Shown piece after piece: positions 1 through 7,351 of a stretch of DNA of 40,348 nt; the stretch's first letter is position 1; each line of letters opens with the position of its first letter. The notes beneath the pieces were generated by a model. It saw only the letters and a program-made list of their open reading frames with translations. It was not told where the DNA came from and made no database searches. Position numbers and translations under genes: made by a program. This DNA comes from Deltaproteobacteria bacterium (lineage in GTDB: Bacteria > Desulfobacterota > Desulfuromonadia > Desulfuromonadales > Geopsychrobacteraceae), in the NCBI GenBank assembly GCA_024276935.1, contig JAJRWH010000117.1, positions 1 to 40,348 on the forward strand, written 5' to 3'.

Positions 1-1
1 A

Positions 2-157
2 GAAGCACATGCTTTTCGCTCGGCCTTTAATGGCCGGGGTCCTTGGTGGAACGCCGGAGCAAGCCATATGAATCTTGCTTGTCCGACGTCCTATTTCTCT
101 AAAGCGGGACTGTTCAGTTATATGACTCAGTCCCATCGTTTTCGACATACTTCGTGA
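2..157 (+). CDS. Group II intron-encoded reverse transcriptase/maturase, C-terminal fragment
   Basis: This is the last 51 codons of a frame that enters from the left edge and stops with TGA at 155-157. It contains the motif GPWWNAGASHMN (residues 13-24 of the visible part). Related motifs, roughly GPWWNSGASHMN, are conserved at the C-terminus of group II intron RT/maturases after the X domain. The protein would bind the intron RNA to help splicing and reverse transcribe it during retrohoming. The stop codon touches the first base of domain V, so the ORF sits in domain IV as usual. Class C enzymes normally lack an endonuclease domain, and none follows here. The catalytic RT motifs are outside the window. 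Confidence 0.85.
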   Translation, partial: EAHAFRSAFNGRGPWWNAGASHMNLACPTSYFSKAGLFSYMTQSHRFRHTS

Positions 158-228
158 ACCGCCGTGTACGGAACCGTACGCACGGTGGTGTGGGAGGACG
201 GCGGGGGTAACCCCGCCTCCTACCCGAT
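157..228 (+). ncRNA. Group II intron domains V and VI
   Basis: Domain V spans 157-190. The 9-nt arms 158-166 and 181-189 pair, a two-base CG bulge lies at 179-180, and a short distal stem (TACG/CGTA) closes a GAAC loop at 171-174. The triad position reads CGC. Domain VI (about 191-226) is a GC-rich stem with a GTAA loop at 207-210. An unpaired A at 222 in TACCC is the likely branch point. The intron ends at 228 in AT. This is the ribozyme active-site helix and the branch-point helix. Bases 229-349 downstream are exon without a recognisable gene. Confidence 0.85.
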
Positions 229-349
229 TTTAACGATGAAGGTCCCTGAAAAAACCGATTTCTCAGTTTGATTGCCACAGGATGGGCTCTGCATTATGAT
301 GCAACATCTTTTGTTCTGCTGATAAGAACATCCTGCCCGGGATAGATGA

Positions 350-1165
350 ATGGCCATTTTTACCCCGACATTGCTGCTTCTTACCATCAGTCTTGCTTCT
401 CTGGCAGGGCTTCTGGCCGGTCTGCTCGGTATCGGTGGTGGCGTTATTCTGGTGCCTCTTTTTCTCTGGCTTTTCAATCTGGCCGGATTTCCGCAGGATG
501 TTATCGTTCACACGGCTTTTGGCACCAGTCTCTGCATCATTGTTCCAACGGCTATCAGCAGTACTCTTGGTCATCGGCGCCGGGGCAATGTTGCCTGGGA
601 CCAGGTTTTTTACCTGGCCGCAGGCGGGGCTGCCGGTGCAGTTATCGGGTCAACTCTGGCGGCGCTGCTGACGGGAGATATCCTGCTCAGTGCCTTTGGG
701 GGGATGCAGATTCTTGTCGGTCTGAAACTGCTTTTTTTTCATCCTCATCTTCCTCCCGAGGATCCAATTTCGCCCAGAAAATCCCTGTTGTTACTGGTTG
801 GTCTGGCTGGCGGGGCCTTTTCTTCTTTTTTCGGGGTTGGTGGCGGGGTGATTGCTGTTCCGTTGATGCTGATTGTTCTTGGTCTGCCGATTCACCTGGC
901 GGTTGGCAACTCCAGCGCCCTGATCGTTGTTTCAGCGTTTTTCGGGACGCTCAGCTATCTGCTGCACGGTTTGAATGAAGCGTCGGCGATTCCTTTTTCG
1001 CTCGGCTATGTCAATCTGCTGGTTGCAGCTGTTGTTGCTCCCCTGACAATTGTCTGTGCGCGTCTTGGAGTGCGCCTTGCAACCCGAATCAGTCAGGATA
1101 AAATGGTAAAGGCCTTTGCTGTTCTGCTGATTCTTATCGGCACAAAATTGATTCTTCGTCATTGA
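350..1165 (+). CDS. TauE/SafE family sulfite/anion exporter-like permease
   Basis: A 271-residue integral membrane protein of the TauE/SafE (DUF81) family. Its members move sulfite, sulfoacetate or other small organosulfur anions across the inner membrane. The sequence shows the internal duplication typical of the family: a glycine-rich GLLGIGGGVILVPL segment near residues 24-37 and a second copy, FFGVGGGVIAVPL, near residues 162-174, each in a four-helix half. The length matches the usual 240-280 residues. The ribosome site is weak (GGGAT upstream). ATG 350 begins the hydrophobic N-terminus; the nearby ATG at 346 is in another frame. The Memo-like gene starts 16 bases downstream, so co-transcription is likely. 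The substrate cannot be told from sequence. Confidence 0.88.
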   Translation: MAIFTPTLLLLTISLASLAGLLAGLLGIGGGVILVPLFLWLFNLAGFPQDVIVHTAFGTSLCIIVPTAISSTLGHRRRGNVAWDQVFYLAAGGAAGAVIGSTLAALLTGDILLSAFGGMQILVGLKLLFFHPHLPPEDPISPRKSLLLLVGLAGGAFSSFFGVGGGVIAVPLMLIVLGLPIHLAVGNSSALIVVSAFFGTLSYLLHGLNEASAIPFSLGYVNLLVAAVVAPLTIVCARLGVRLATRISQDKMVKAFAVLLILIGTKLILRH

Positions 1166-1181
1166 AAAACGGGAGCTGACG

Positions 1182-1985
1182 ATGATACGCGAACCCGCCG
1201 TGGCAGGAAGTTTTTATCCGCACCAGGCAGCACAACTCAAAGCAGAGCTTTGCAAGCTGCTTGATCAGGAAGGTCGCAACTCTAACGCTATCGGGATTGT
1301 TGTTCCGCATGCGGGGTACGTTTTTTCGGCCAAGGTTGCCGCCATGGCCTATCGGAGTGTCACGATCCCGCAAAAGGTTCTTCTGCTGGGACCTGACCAT
1401 CGGGGGCTGGTTCGCAAAACGGCTGTTTTTGCGACAGGAGCCTGGCGTACTCCCCTGGGCGAGGTTCCGGTTGCTGAATCTCTCGCCAGACATTTACTGG
1501 CAACCTGCGATCAGTTGGAAGCCGATGAAACCGGTCATCGTTTCGAGCATTCCATCGAGGTTCAGATTCCCTTTCTGCAATATCTGCGGCCTGATGTGCA
1601 GATTCTGCCAATTTCTCTGGGACAGGCCAGTCTTGCAGATTGGATGCAACTGGGCCAGCATCTGGGGCAATCTTTATCCGATTATGATGATCAGGTTTTA
1701 CTGCTGGCCAGCAGTGACATGAACCATTTTAAATCAGCACTCGAGACAGAACAGATTGATCGACGGGCGATTGAAAAAATTGAAAAATTTGCCCCGGAAG
1801 AACTCTATACTCTGGTGCGAAAAGAGAATATCAGCATGTGTGGTGTCACAGCGGTTACGGTTATGCTCGAAGCTGCTCGTACCCTGGGTGCGACCTCTTG
1901 TCAGTTGCTTGATTATAATCATTCGGGAACAATCAATGGTGACATGGATTCGGTTGTCGGCTATGCCTCGTTTCTCGTTACGTAG
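1182..1985 (+). CDS. amrB: AmmeMemoRadiSam system protein B (Memo-like)
   Basis: A 267-residue protein of the Memo family, related to eukaryotic MEMO1 and to class III extradiol dioxygenase-like folds. In prokaryotes it is often encoded with an AMMECR1 protein and a radical SAM protein. Family signatures seen are AGSFYP near the N-terminus, VPHAGYV (about 43-49), LGPDHRG, the EHSIEVQIPFLQ stretch, SSDMNH and SMCGVTAV. The His and Cys residues in these motifs correspond to the metal-site region of Memo proteins. A GGGAG ribosome site precedes ATG 1182. The AmmeMemoRadiSam A and radical SAM partners are not in this window. The biochemical role of the bacterial protein is unsettled. Confidence 0.88.
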   Translation: MIREPAVAGSFYPHQAAQLKAELCKLLDQEGRNSNAIGIVVPHAGYVFSAKVAAMAYRSVTIPQKVLLLGPDHRGLVRKTAVFATGAWRTPLGEVPVAESLARHLLATCDQLEADETGHRFEHSIEVQIPFLQYLRPDVQILPISLGQASLADWMQLGQHLGQSLSDYDDQVLLLASSDMNHFKSALETEQIDRRAIEKIEKFAPEELYTLVRKENISMCGVTAVTVMLEAARTLGATSCQLLDYNHSGTINGDMDSVVGYASFLVT

Positions 1986-2019
1986 ATAATCTCATCCCAG
2001 GTAAATTTCTTGCCAGAAC

Positions 2020-2049
2020 TTGATTCAGGGAAATCGCCTGCTGTATAAC
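2020..2049 (+). promoter_or_regulatory. Candidate sigma70 promoter for gltX
   Basis: TTGATT (2020-2025) and TATAAC (2044-2049) are separated by 18 bases. Transcription would start near 2056, giving a leader of about 60 bases ahead of gltX that contains the hairpin at 2070-2094. Assigned by eye only. Confidence 0.5.
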
Positions 2050-2069
2050 ATTGCACTTTTACTTATCCG

Positions 2070-2094
2070 AAGGTGGACAGGGTTCACCTTTTTT
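2070..2094 (+). terminator. Terminator-like hairpin in the gltX leader
   Basis: AAGGTG (2070-2075) pairs with CACCTT (2085-2090) and is followed at once by a T run to 2094. It lies between the candidate promoter and the gltX ribosome site (AAGGAG, about 2100). It either ends readthrough from the Memo gene or attenuates gltX. The stem is only 6 bp, so it is weak. Confidence 0.45.
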
Positions 2095-2114
2095 CTGACA
2101 AGGAGTCTCCACCA

Positions 2115-3518
2115 ATGTCTGAGCTGCGAGTTCGTTTTGCCCCCAGTCCTACCGGTTATCTTCACATTGGCGGTGCCCGTACCGCTCTTTTCAATTATCT
2201 GCTGGCCCGCAAAGAGCAGGGGACCTTCGTCTTGCGGATCGAAGATACCGATGTGGAGCGTTCGACTCAGGAATCGGTCGATGCCATTCTGGATGCAATG
2301 ACCTGGCTGGGGCTCAGTTGCGATGAAGGTCCGATTTACCAATCGGATCGTTTTGATCTGTATCGGCAAAAAGTTCAATTGTTGCTCGACAAAGGCCTGG
2401 CTTATCGTTGCTACTGTTCAGCTGAAGAGCTGGATGCCAAGCGTGAGGTGGCCCTTCAGGAAGGCCGTAAACCCAAATACGACGGAAGCTGTCGTGCGCG
2501 CAATGATCAACCCGATGCACCATATGTTGTTCGTTTCAAGCTGCCCGACCCGGACGGAGAGGTCAGTTTCAATGATCGGATCAAGGGTGTTATCAGGGTC
2601 CGTAATGAAGAATTGGATGATCTGATTATTCAGCGTACCGACGGAACCCCGACCTACAATTTTGTGGTGGTTATCGACGATGCCGAAATGGGAATCAATC
2701 TTGTGATTCGTGGCGATGACCACATCAACAATACGCCGCGCCAGATTCATCTCTATCGTGCCCTGGGTTATGAGGTTCCCGAGTTTGCTCACGTCCCCAT
2801 GATTCTGGGAGATGACAAGAAACGTCTGTCCAAGCGTCATGGTGCAACATCGGTTATGGCGTATCAGGAACAGGGCTACCTGCCCGAAGCGATGATCAAT
2901 TATCTGGTCCGTCTGGGATGGTCACATGGCGATGAAGAGATCTTCTCTCTGGATGAATTGATTGAGAAATTCAGCATTGAAGCGGTTGGGCGCTCAGCGG
3001 GTGTTTTTAATCCGGACAAATTGTTGTGGCTGAACAGTCATTACATCAAAAATGGTGATCCGCAACGTTTGGCCGGGTTGTTAGAACCGTTTCTGGTCAA
3101 AAAAGGGATTGATTTCACCGCAGGGCCAGATCTGGTGGCAGTGGTTAAAGGTCTGCAGGAACGTTCTGCCACTCTGGTTCAAATGGCAGATGGCGCCAGC
3201 TTTTATTTTGCTGAGACTCTTGAGTTCGACGACAAAACCCGACGTAAATTTCTGACTGAAGATAACCGTCGACTTTTTTCGGAATTAAAAACGGCTCTGG
3301 AATCCTGCGATCTGTATGACGAGACACATCTTGAACCGGCATTGAAATCTGTTTTGCAAAAGATGGATCTCAAGTTCGGCAAGGTTGCCCAGCCTCTGCG
3401 TGCCGCATTGACAGGAGGGGCTCCAAGCCCGGGAATTTACGAGCTGCTTGAAGTTCTGGGTAAGGAAAGGGTCATCAACCGCATTGAATCTGCCTTGAAT
3501 CAGTTGACAGCTCCCTGA
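2115..3518 (+). CDS. gltX: Glutamyl-tRNA synthetase
   Basis: A class I aminoacyl-tRNA synthetase of 467 residues that charges tRNA-Glu in the cytoplasm (and tRNA-Gln too, in bacteria lacking GlnRS). The HIGH-type signature is PTGYLHIGG (residues 12-20) and the KMSKS-type signature is KRLSKRHG (about 236-243). Cysteines in YCYC-like context near residues 98-100 and in DGSC near 124 correspond to the zinc region of bacterial GltX. ATG 2115 is chosen because AAGGAG lies just upstream and residue 2 onward ([13 protein letters not shown]) matches the family start. A longer in-frame start at 2073 would add 14 unrelated residues inside the leader hairpin. Whether it is discriminating cannot be said. 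Confidence 0.97.
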   Translation: MSELRVRFAPSPTGYLHIGGARTALFNYLLARKEQGTFVLRIEDTDVERSTQESVDAILDAMTWLGLSCDEGPIYQSDRFDLYRQKVQLLLDKGLAYRCYCSAEELDAKREVALQEGRKPKYDGSCRARNDQPDAPYVVRFKLPDPDGEVSFNDRIKGVIRVRNEELDDLIIQRTDGTPTYNFVVVIDDAEMGINLVIRGDDHINNTPRQIHLYRALGYEVPEFAHVPMILGDDKKRLSKRHGATSVMAYQEQGYLPEAMINYLVRLGWSHGDEEIFSLDELIEKFSIEAVGRSAGVFNPDKLLWLNSHYIKNGDPQRLAGLLEPFLVKKGIDFTAGPDLVAVVKGLQERSATLVQMADGASFYFAETLEFDDKTRRKFLTEDNRRLFSELKTALESCDLYDETHLEPALKSVLQKMDLKFGKVAQPLRAALTGGAPSPGIYELLEVLGKERVINRIESALNQLTAP

Positions 3519-3545
3519 GTTATTCTCTTTGTTCTGCCGCTTTCA

Positions 3546-3598
3546 CAGGGTCTGTTTTTGCATTTCTCGCATGTTTGGAAGTGCGAAAACAGACCCTG
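3546..3598 (+). terminator. Inverted repeat after gltX, probable terminator
   Basis: Thirteen-base arms (3546-3558 and 3586-3598, CAGGGTCTGTTTT and its complement) form a perfect stem around a 27-base loop. The following bases are AATGTTTTTAAC, a broken T tract, so termination may be imperfect. Confidence 0.6.
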
Positions 3599-3739
3599 AA
3601 TGTTTTTAACATTTGTAAACATTTCTCTATTTCCCACCGATTCCCGCCAATCTCGGATTGAAATATTAAAAATTATTGACATTCCAGGATGCTGTGTTTT
3701 TCTTGTTGTGAGAAAATCACATAATCTGTGGGGGAAGGA

Positions 3740-4504
3740 ATGTTTGTCGTACTTATTGCTTTGCTCGGTATTGTCTGGGGCACACCGGTTTGGGCTGATA
3801 ATTTTATCCTGACTCAGGATGGAGCGGTCGCTGATCTGACCTCTGGCCTGCTTTGGCAGGGAAACAGTCAAGAGGTTGGCTCCGCCAGCAGAGCAGCAGA
3901 GTATTGTCAAAACTTGCGATCGGTTCGGGGATATTCATGGCGATTGCCCACCAGAACCGAATTGGCTGAGCTCGATGTTCGTTTGCAGTCAACAAGTCTT
4001 AACCCGTACTGGGTTACCGAACAAAATGCTCGTGATCAGGGGATTTATTGTCTTGGCGATGGGGCCTTTTTCCCGGCAGAAACTGTTAATATCTCTGCGT
4101 TGGTGCGATGTGTAGCTCAAAATCCACTGGCCCCGGTTTTGGAGGCTGTCAGAAGTTGGGCCAGCTCCTGGCAAAACAGGGACGTTGATGGATATCTTTC
4201 GGCGTATGTTCCTGATTTTACACCCCGCAATGGTCAGGCACATGATGTTTGGCGGCAGCAACGTCGACATCGTTTGCAGGCTGCACTGGATATAAGAATT
4301 CGCTTGCAGACAGAAAAAATCAATCTTCTGGATAAACATCTGGCAGAAGTTGTTGTTCTACAGAGTTATCGTTCCAGACATTATCAGGATCTTGTTCGCA
4401 AGCGTTTGCTTCTCAGTCAGGTGCGGGGCAGGTGGCTGATTGCTCGCGATGATCAGTTGGCAACGCTGCCACTTAAAGCCCTCTCAGCCACGGCATCCTA
4501 CTAG
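3740..4504 (+). CDS. Secreted DUF1566 domain protein with NTF2-like C-terminal domain
   Basis: A 254-residue exported protein. Residues 1-19 form a signal peptide, with likely cleavage after VWA. The N-terminal half has the DUF1566 (Lcl C-terminal-like) pattern: DLTSGLLWQ, AAEYCQNL, YSWRLPTRTEL and a closing VRCV. The C-terminal half (from about residue 130) resembles the NTF2/SnoaL-like domain that often ends bacterial L,D-transpeptidases and other envelope proteins, with SWASSWQNRDVDGYLSAY. The start at 3740 is preferred because it begins the signal peptide and has a GGGGG/AGGA purine run upstream; a GTG at 3728 is possible. It is an isolated gene between the gltX terminator and a palindromic repeat. 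Function unknown. Confidence 0.75.
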   Translation: MFVVLIALLGIVWGTPVWADNFILTQDGAVADLTSGLLWQGNSQEVGSASRAAEYCQNLRSVRGYSWRLPTRTELAELDVRLQSTSLNPYWVTEQNARDQGIYCLGDGAFFPAETVNISALVRCVAQNPLAPVLEAVRSWASSWQNRDVDGYLSAYVPDFTPRNGQAHDVWRQQRRHRLQAALDIRIRLQTEKINLLDKHLAEVVVLQSYRSRHYQDLVRKRLLLSQVRGRWLIARDDQLATLPLKALSATASY

Positions 4505-4662
4505 TGTTCCGTTTGGTTAGTTGTGTCAATTAATTCTGAGTCATTTTGACTGCGGACAAGGCGCGCCGACGCAGGCCTAGCCTGAGTTAAGCCAAGGAGG
4601 TGGAACGCAGGCCGCAGCCAAAAGGGCCAGAATTAGAAAGCAGAATTAACCGCACGGGACAC
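4504..4662 (+). repeat. Long palindromic intergenic repeat, copy 1
   Basis: This element of about 159 bp begins at the stop codon of the preceding gene. Its two ends are imperfect inverted repeats over roughly 55 bases: GTGTTCCGTTTGGTTAGTT at the left matches the complement of the right end, GTGTCCCGTGCGGTTAATT. The same architecture and clearly related sequence recur at 7190-7333, including an internal GCGGACAAGG block followed by GCGCCGACGC. Both copies are preceded by CTAG. No ORF is inside. It may be a miniature non-autonomous transposable element or a large REP-type structure. Confidence 0.75.
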
Positions 4663-4789
4663 GAGTAATGTGGCGCTATCAGAGATTCTCTGGTGCTTTT
4701 GGGAAAACTCTGACAGACCAATGGATTAGTGCTATTCTCTGCCAGAGAGTTCACTGATTCAGATTTCAAAAAAAAGTCTTTCTTTTTGC

Positions 4790-4818
4790 TTGACCGCCAG
4801 AGTTTTCTTTGATAGAAA
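4790..4818 (+). promoter_or_regulatory. Promoter of tRNA-Gln
   Basis: TTGACC (4790-4795) and TAGAAA (4813-4818) with a 17-base spacer lie 12 bases before the tRNA. The predicted start is near 4825, so the precursor would have a very short 5' leader. Confidence 0.6.
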
Positions 4819-4830
4819 AACGCTCGCTCT

Positions 4831-4905
4831 TGGGGCGTCGCCAAGCGGTAAGGCACCGGATTTTGATTCCGGCATTCGCAGGTTCGATCCCTGCCGCCCC
4901 AGCCA
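4831..4905 (+). tRNA. tRNA-Gln (TTG)
   Basis: A 75-nt tRNA with encoded CCA. Acceptor arm TGGGGCG (4831-4837) pairs with CGCCCCA (4895-4901), followed by discriminator G and CCA (4903-4905). The T arm contains GGTTCGATCC. The anticodon loop TTTTGAT gives anticodon TTG, reading CAA for glutamine. It stands as a single-gene unit with its own promoter and terminator. Confidence 0.96.
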
Positions 4906-4967
4906 TAAAAATATCGAGCTGTCTGCTCGTCAGGAATTCTTCGCTGTCCCGAGGGACGGCGGAAAAA

Positions 4968-4995
4968 GGATGGAGAGATTCTCCATCCTTTTTTT
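4968..4995 (+). terminator. Rho-independent terminator after tRNA-Gln
   Basis: GGATGGAG (4968-4975) and CTCCATCC (4981-4988) form a perfect 8-bp stem with loop AGATT, followed by seven T residues. It ends the tRNA-Gln transcript. Confidence 0.93.
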
Positions 4996-5112
4996 ATCTG
5001 CAAAAAGATTAACAAGTCCTCAAAAACTGGTTGCGTTAAAGACTTTTTTTGTTTAAAATTCATTAGTACTTTATTAAAAGTCGTTGCTGCCACGCAATCA
5101 GGGAGGCCGAGG

Positions 5113-5679
5113 ATGTCTGGAACACAACCAATCCGTTCAGATTTTACCGCAGGATTCCAAATAAAATTTATCCTGGCAATGGCCATAGGCGCGCTACTGA
5201 CGACTTTGGCTATTTATTACTACCTGGATCAGGGGTTGGGTTCCAATTATTTTGACGCACTGGTTACCCTCTCGACGGTTGAATCTGCCTTAACCTCTTC
5301 TCTCATTATTACTTTTTGTCTGCAACTCTTTCTTATTTTCATCCTGACAATCGGTTTGACATTGTTCGTCAGCCACAAAATTGCCGGACCGGTTTTTCGT
5401 TATGAAGACAGTCTGGCAAAAATTATGGAGGGTGATCTCAGCGTTGATGTCCGTACTCGTGATGGTGACCAGTTGAAATCGATGGTTGACAGCATGAATG
5501 GCTGGCAGAATTCGTTGCGTGAAATATATACCAGGGCAAACCTTCTTGAACGGGAGCTCTTGTCACAGGTCAGTCGCTCAGAAGAAGAGGCACATCAGGC
5601 CACTCCGGAGTTACGGGCCGCCGCACAACAGCTGGCACAGCAGCTGCGGCCGGAAGCCCGGAGGAGGGACCATGAATAA
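5113..5679 (+). CDS. Membrane protein with HAMP-like linker, no output domain
   Basis: 188 residues. After a short cytoplasmic N-terminus come two transmembrane segments (about 17-37 and 60-84) enclosing a short periplasmic loop of about 25 residues. A HAMP-type region follows (about 85-140), with SHKIAGPVFRYEDSLAKIMEGDLSV and DQLKSMVDSMN, then an Ala/Gln/Glu-rich helical tail. This is the membrane and linker part of a chemoreceptor or sensor kinase without any kinase, methyl-accepting or GGDEF module. GGGAGG precedes the start. Its last 8 bases overlap the start of the heptaheme cytochrome gene, so the two are translationally coupled. It probably anchors or senses with the cytochrome; this is inference. 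Confidence 0.82.
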   Translation: MSGTQPIRSDFTAGFQIKFILAMAIGALLTTLAIYYYLDQGLGSNYFDALVTLSTVESALTSSLIITFCLQLFLIFILTIGLTLFVSHKIAGPVFRYEDSLAKIMEGDLSVDVRTRDGDQLKSMVDSMNGWQNSLREIYTRANLLERELLSQVSRSEEEAHQATPELRAAAQQLAQQLRPEARRRDHE

Positions 5680-6469
5680 GCGACTTGTTGCCCTGCTTGC
5701 TGTTGTGGGAGCCATGGTTCTGATGCTGAGCAGTTTTCTTGCTGCTCGTCCCAATAATGCTCATGATTTTTCCGGTCGCTGTGAATCCTGCCATCTAACC
5801 AGCCCCCGCAAAGGTCAGAAGAATATCTTTACGATGGATATCGATACTCTTTGTATCGAATGTCATGAAGTTGCGGTGAAGAACTCACACCCGACCGGCA
5901 TGGTGCCTAGTATGAAGATTCCGGAATATTATTTTCTGGATTGGCAAGGAAAACTGAATTGCGCAACCTGCCATAATCCTCATGCTGATGATTCGAAAAT
6001 GATGTTGCGCTCCAAGACACGTGGGCGCCAGTTTTGCGAAACCTGTCATGCCGGTGGAGTTCTGCTTGGGGGACATGTAGCAGCCTCCGGGATGGCCCAC
6101 ACCAAAAACTGGACCCCACCTACCCAGGAATCCTTCGGCCAGATTCTGGACCGGGTCAGTCTTGAATGTCTTGTCTGCCATGAGGGTTCAGTCGGTCCCT
6201 CTGCCGATGTCCAGATCAGATCCGGATCTGAATCTCAATCGTTGTCGTATGCCGGGCCTGGTTTCAGTCATCCTATCGGAATCGATTATGGTAAAGCTGC
6301 GGCTCGCGATCGCCAGCTGCGACCTCTGGATGATCTGTCACCCTTGATATCTCTCTACGAAGGCAAGGTAGGCTGTGCCTCCTGTCACAATCAGTTTTCA
6401 CATGAGGGAGACATGCTGGTTTTCAGCAACCGGGGCAGCGCCCTTTGTCTGGAGTGTCATATCAAGTAA
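5672..6469 (+). CDS. Heptaheme c-type cytochrome (doubled CxxCH family)
   Basis: A 265-residue periplasmic multiheme cytochrome. An N-terminal hydrophobic segment (about 5-25) acts as signal peptide or anchor. Seven CxxCH heme-attachment motifs follow: CESCH (37-41), CIECH, CATCH, CETCH, CLVCH, CASCH and CLECH close to the C-terminus. Spacing and scattered extra His residues resemble the cytochrome c3/doubled-CxxCH families that carry electrons in the periplasm of Desulfuromonadales. A GGAGGAG ribosome site lies within the end of the upstream HAMP gene and ATG 5672 overlaps its stop. A longer in-frame frame from 5498 is rejected because it lacks the signal sequence at its N-terminus. The redox partner is unknown. 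Confidence 0.92.
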   Translation: MNKRLVALLAVVGAMVLMLSSFLAARPNNAHDFSGRCESCHLTSPRKGQKNIFTMDIDTLCIECHEVAVKNSHPTGMVPSMKIPEYYFLDWQGKLNCATCHNPHADDSKMMLRSKTRGRQFCETCHAGGVLLGGHVAASGMAHTKNWTPPTQESFGQILDRVSLECLVCHEGSVGPSADVQIRSGSESQSLSYAGPGFSHPIGIDYGKAAARDRQLRPLDDLSPLISLYEGKVGCASCHNQFSHEGDMLVFSNRGSALCLECHIK

Positions 6470-6498
6470 CAATTATTTTTGTCCAGGAGGACAGAGCG

Positions 6499-7068
6499 AT
6501 GGGACGTCCAAGTCTTAGACGGCGTAAGTTTTTTATCAAAAAAGAATTTCAGGGTAAATTTATTGCTCTTTATTCTGTCGGGGTCGTTTTACTGGCTGGT
6601 GTTACGACTCTGGTACTGAACAGCTGGTTGCATAAAGTGATCGACACACAGCTCTACAGTTCGCATATGAAGGTGCAACGTACCGGCGAGTTGTTTTTGA
6701 CTCCCCTGATCCAGACCAATCTGTATGCCATGCTGGCAGTCAGTCTGTTGATTCTGATTTTTTCCATTGTTGTTTTCAAGCGGTTGAACAATCATTTTTC
6801 TCGAATGGATCAGGCATTCAACGCCATGGCTGAGGGTGACTATAGCAGTTATGATCCGCCAGCCAGTCATTTTGAAGAAATTAACGAACTGATTGATATG
6901 GTGCGGCTGACACAGGATGAATATGGTCAACGTTATTCAGAGCTTGCTGCTCTGGTTGAAGAGATTGAATCGACCATTGCCGCGGGTTGTTCCCCAAAAG
7001 AGCTCAGGTCTCTGCATCAGCAACTGGAGGCAGCAATTACCCGGATACAGCTTCCTGAATCGTCCTGA
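6499..7068 (+). CDS. Two-TM membrane protein with HAMP-like coiled-coil tail
   Basis: 189 residues. A basic N-terminus (GRPSLRRRKFFIKKEFQGKF) is followed by TM1 (about 20-40), a periplasmic loop of about 40 residues, TM2 (about 75-95), and a HAMP-like region (FKRLNNHFSRMDQAFNAMAEGDYSSY) running into a Glu-rich coiled coil. It has the same layout as the protein at 5113-5679, and both lack an output domain. AGGAGG at 6485-6490 is well spaced from ATG 6499; an upstream in-frame start at 6445 would overlap the cytochrome. It is the third gene of the HAMP-cytochrome-HAMP unit, 29 bases after the cytochrome. Not recognised beyond this architecture. Confidence 0.8.
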   Translation: MGRPSLRRRKFFIKKEFQGKFIALYSVGVVLLAGVTTLVLNSWLHKVIDTQLYSSHMKVQRTGELFLTPLIQTNLYAMLAVSLLILIFSIVVFKRLNNHFSRMDQAFNAMAEGDYSSYDPPASHFEEINELIDMVRLTQDEYGQRYSELAALVEEIESTIAAGCSPKELRSLHQQLEAAITRIQLPESS

Positions 7069-7096
7069 TTCGGTTTTTAAAAAGCGTATTTTCAAG

Positions 7097-7119
7097 GGCC
7101 CGGATTCCGGGCCTTTGTT
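7097..7119 (+). terminator. Terminator of the cytochrome module
   Basis: GGCCCGG (7097-7103) pairs with CCGGGCC (7107-7113) around ATT, followed by TTTGTTGTTTG. It sits about 30 bases after the third gene. Confidence 0.85.
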
Positions 7120-7189
7120 GTTTGTAACACCAACGCTTTTCGTTTGCGTCAAGAAGAGTTTTTCAGTTACATTCCCTCGGCAGTCTAGT

Positions 7190-7333
7190 GGGTCCCGTCT
7201 GGTTAGTGGGTCAATTTTGTTTGCGGACAAGGTGCGCCGACGCTGATCGAGCCTGAGCCAAGCAGCAGATGAACACAGCAACCCACAGCCAAATAGGTCA
7301 GAATGAAAAAACAAAATTAATTGTACGGGACTC
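7190..7333 (+). repeat. Long palindromic intergenic repeat, copy 2
   Basis: A second copy of the element at 4504-4662, about 144 bp long. It is shorter in the left arm but shares the CTAG-preceded end with CCCGT..TGGTTAGT, the TGCGGACAAGG block, CGCCGACGC, GAGCCTGAG, CAGCCAAA and the right end with TACGGGACT. Its ends are again inverted repeats, so the transcript would fold into one long hairpin. It lies between the cytochrome-module terminator and the TPR gene. No target duplication beyond the shared CTAG is evident. Confidence 0.75.
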
Positions 7334-7351
7334 CAGCCACAGGAGATCAGA

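Larger units (their letters stand above)
1..228 (+). mobile_element. Group II intron (IIC-like), 3' portion
   Basis: The left edge of the window is the tail of a bacterial group II intron. Three things support this: the C-terminus of an intron-encoded reverse transcriptase/maturase (2-157), a canonical 34-nt domain V (157-190) and a domain VI with a bulged A ending in the usual AY dinucleotide (AT at 227-228). The domain V triad reads CGC and the two-base bulge reads CG, which is typical of class IIC (bacterial C) introns. These usually insert just downstream of transcription terminators. The 5' part and the upstream exon lie outside the window, so the insertion site and completeness cannot be judged. 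Confidence 0.88.

Noticed and set aside
346-978. 210-codon frame overlapping the TauE permease
   Set aside because: Its product is Ser/Arg/Gly-rich without family features, while the frame at 350 encodes a clear membrane protein with duplicated motifs.
4831-4905. tRNA-Gln as an integration site for a mobile element
   Set aside because: No integrase, no 3'-end duplication of the tRNA nearby; the repeats on each side are a separate family.
5498-5671. N-terminal extension of the heptaheme cytochrome
   Set aside because: The extra 58 residues lie within the HAMP gene and would bury the signal sequence; a strong ribosome site supports ATG 5672.
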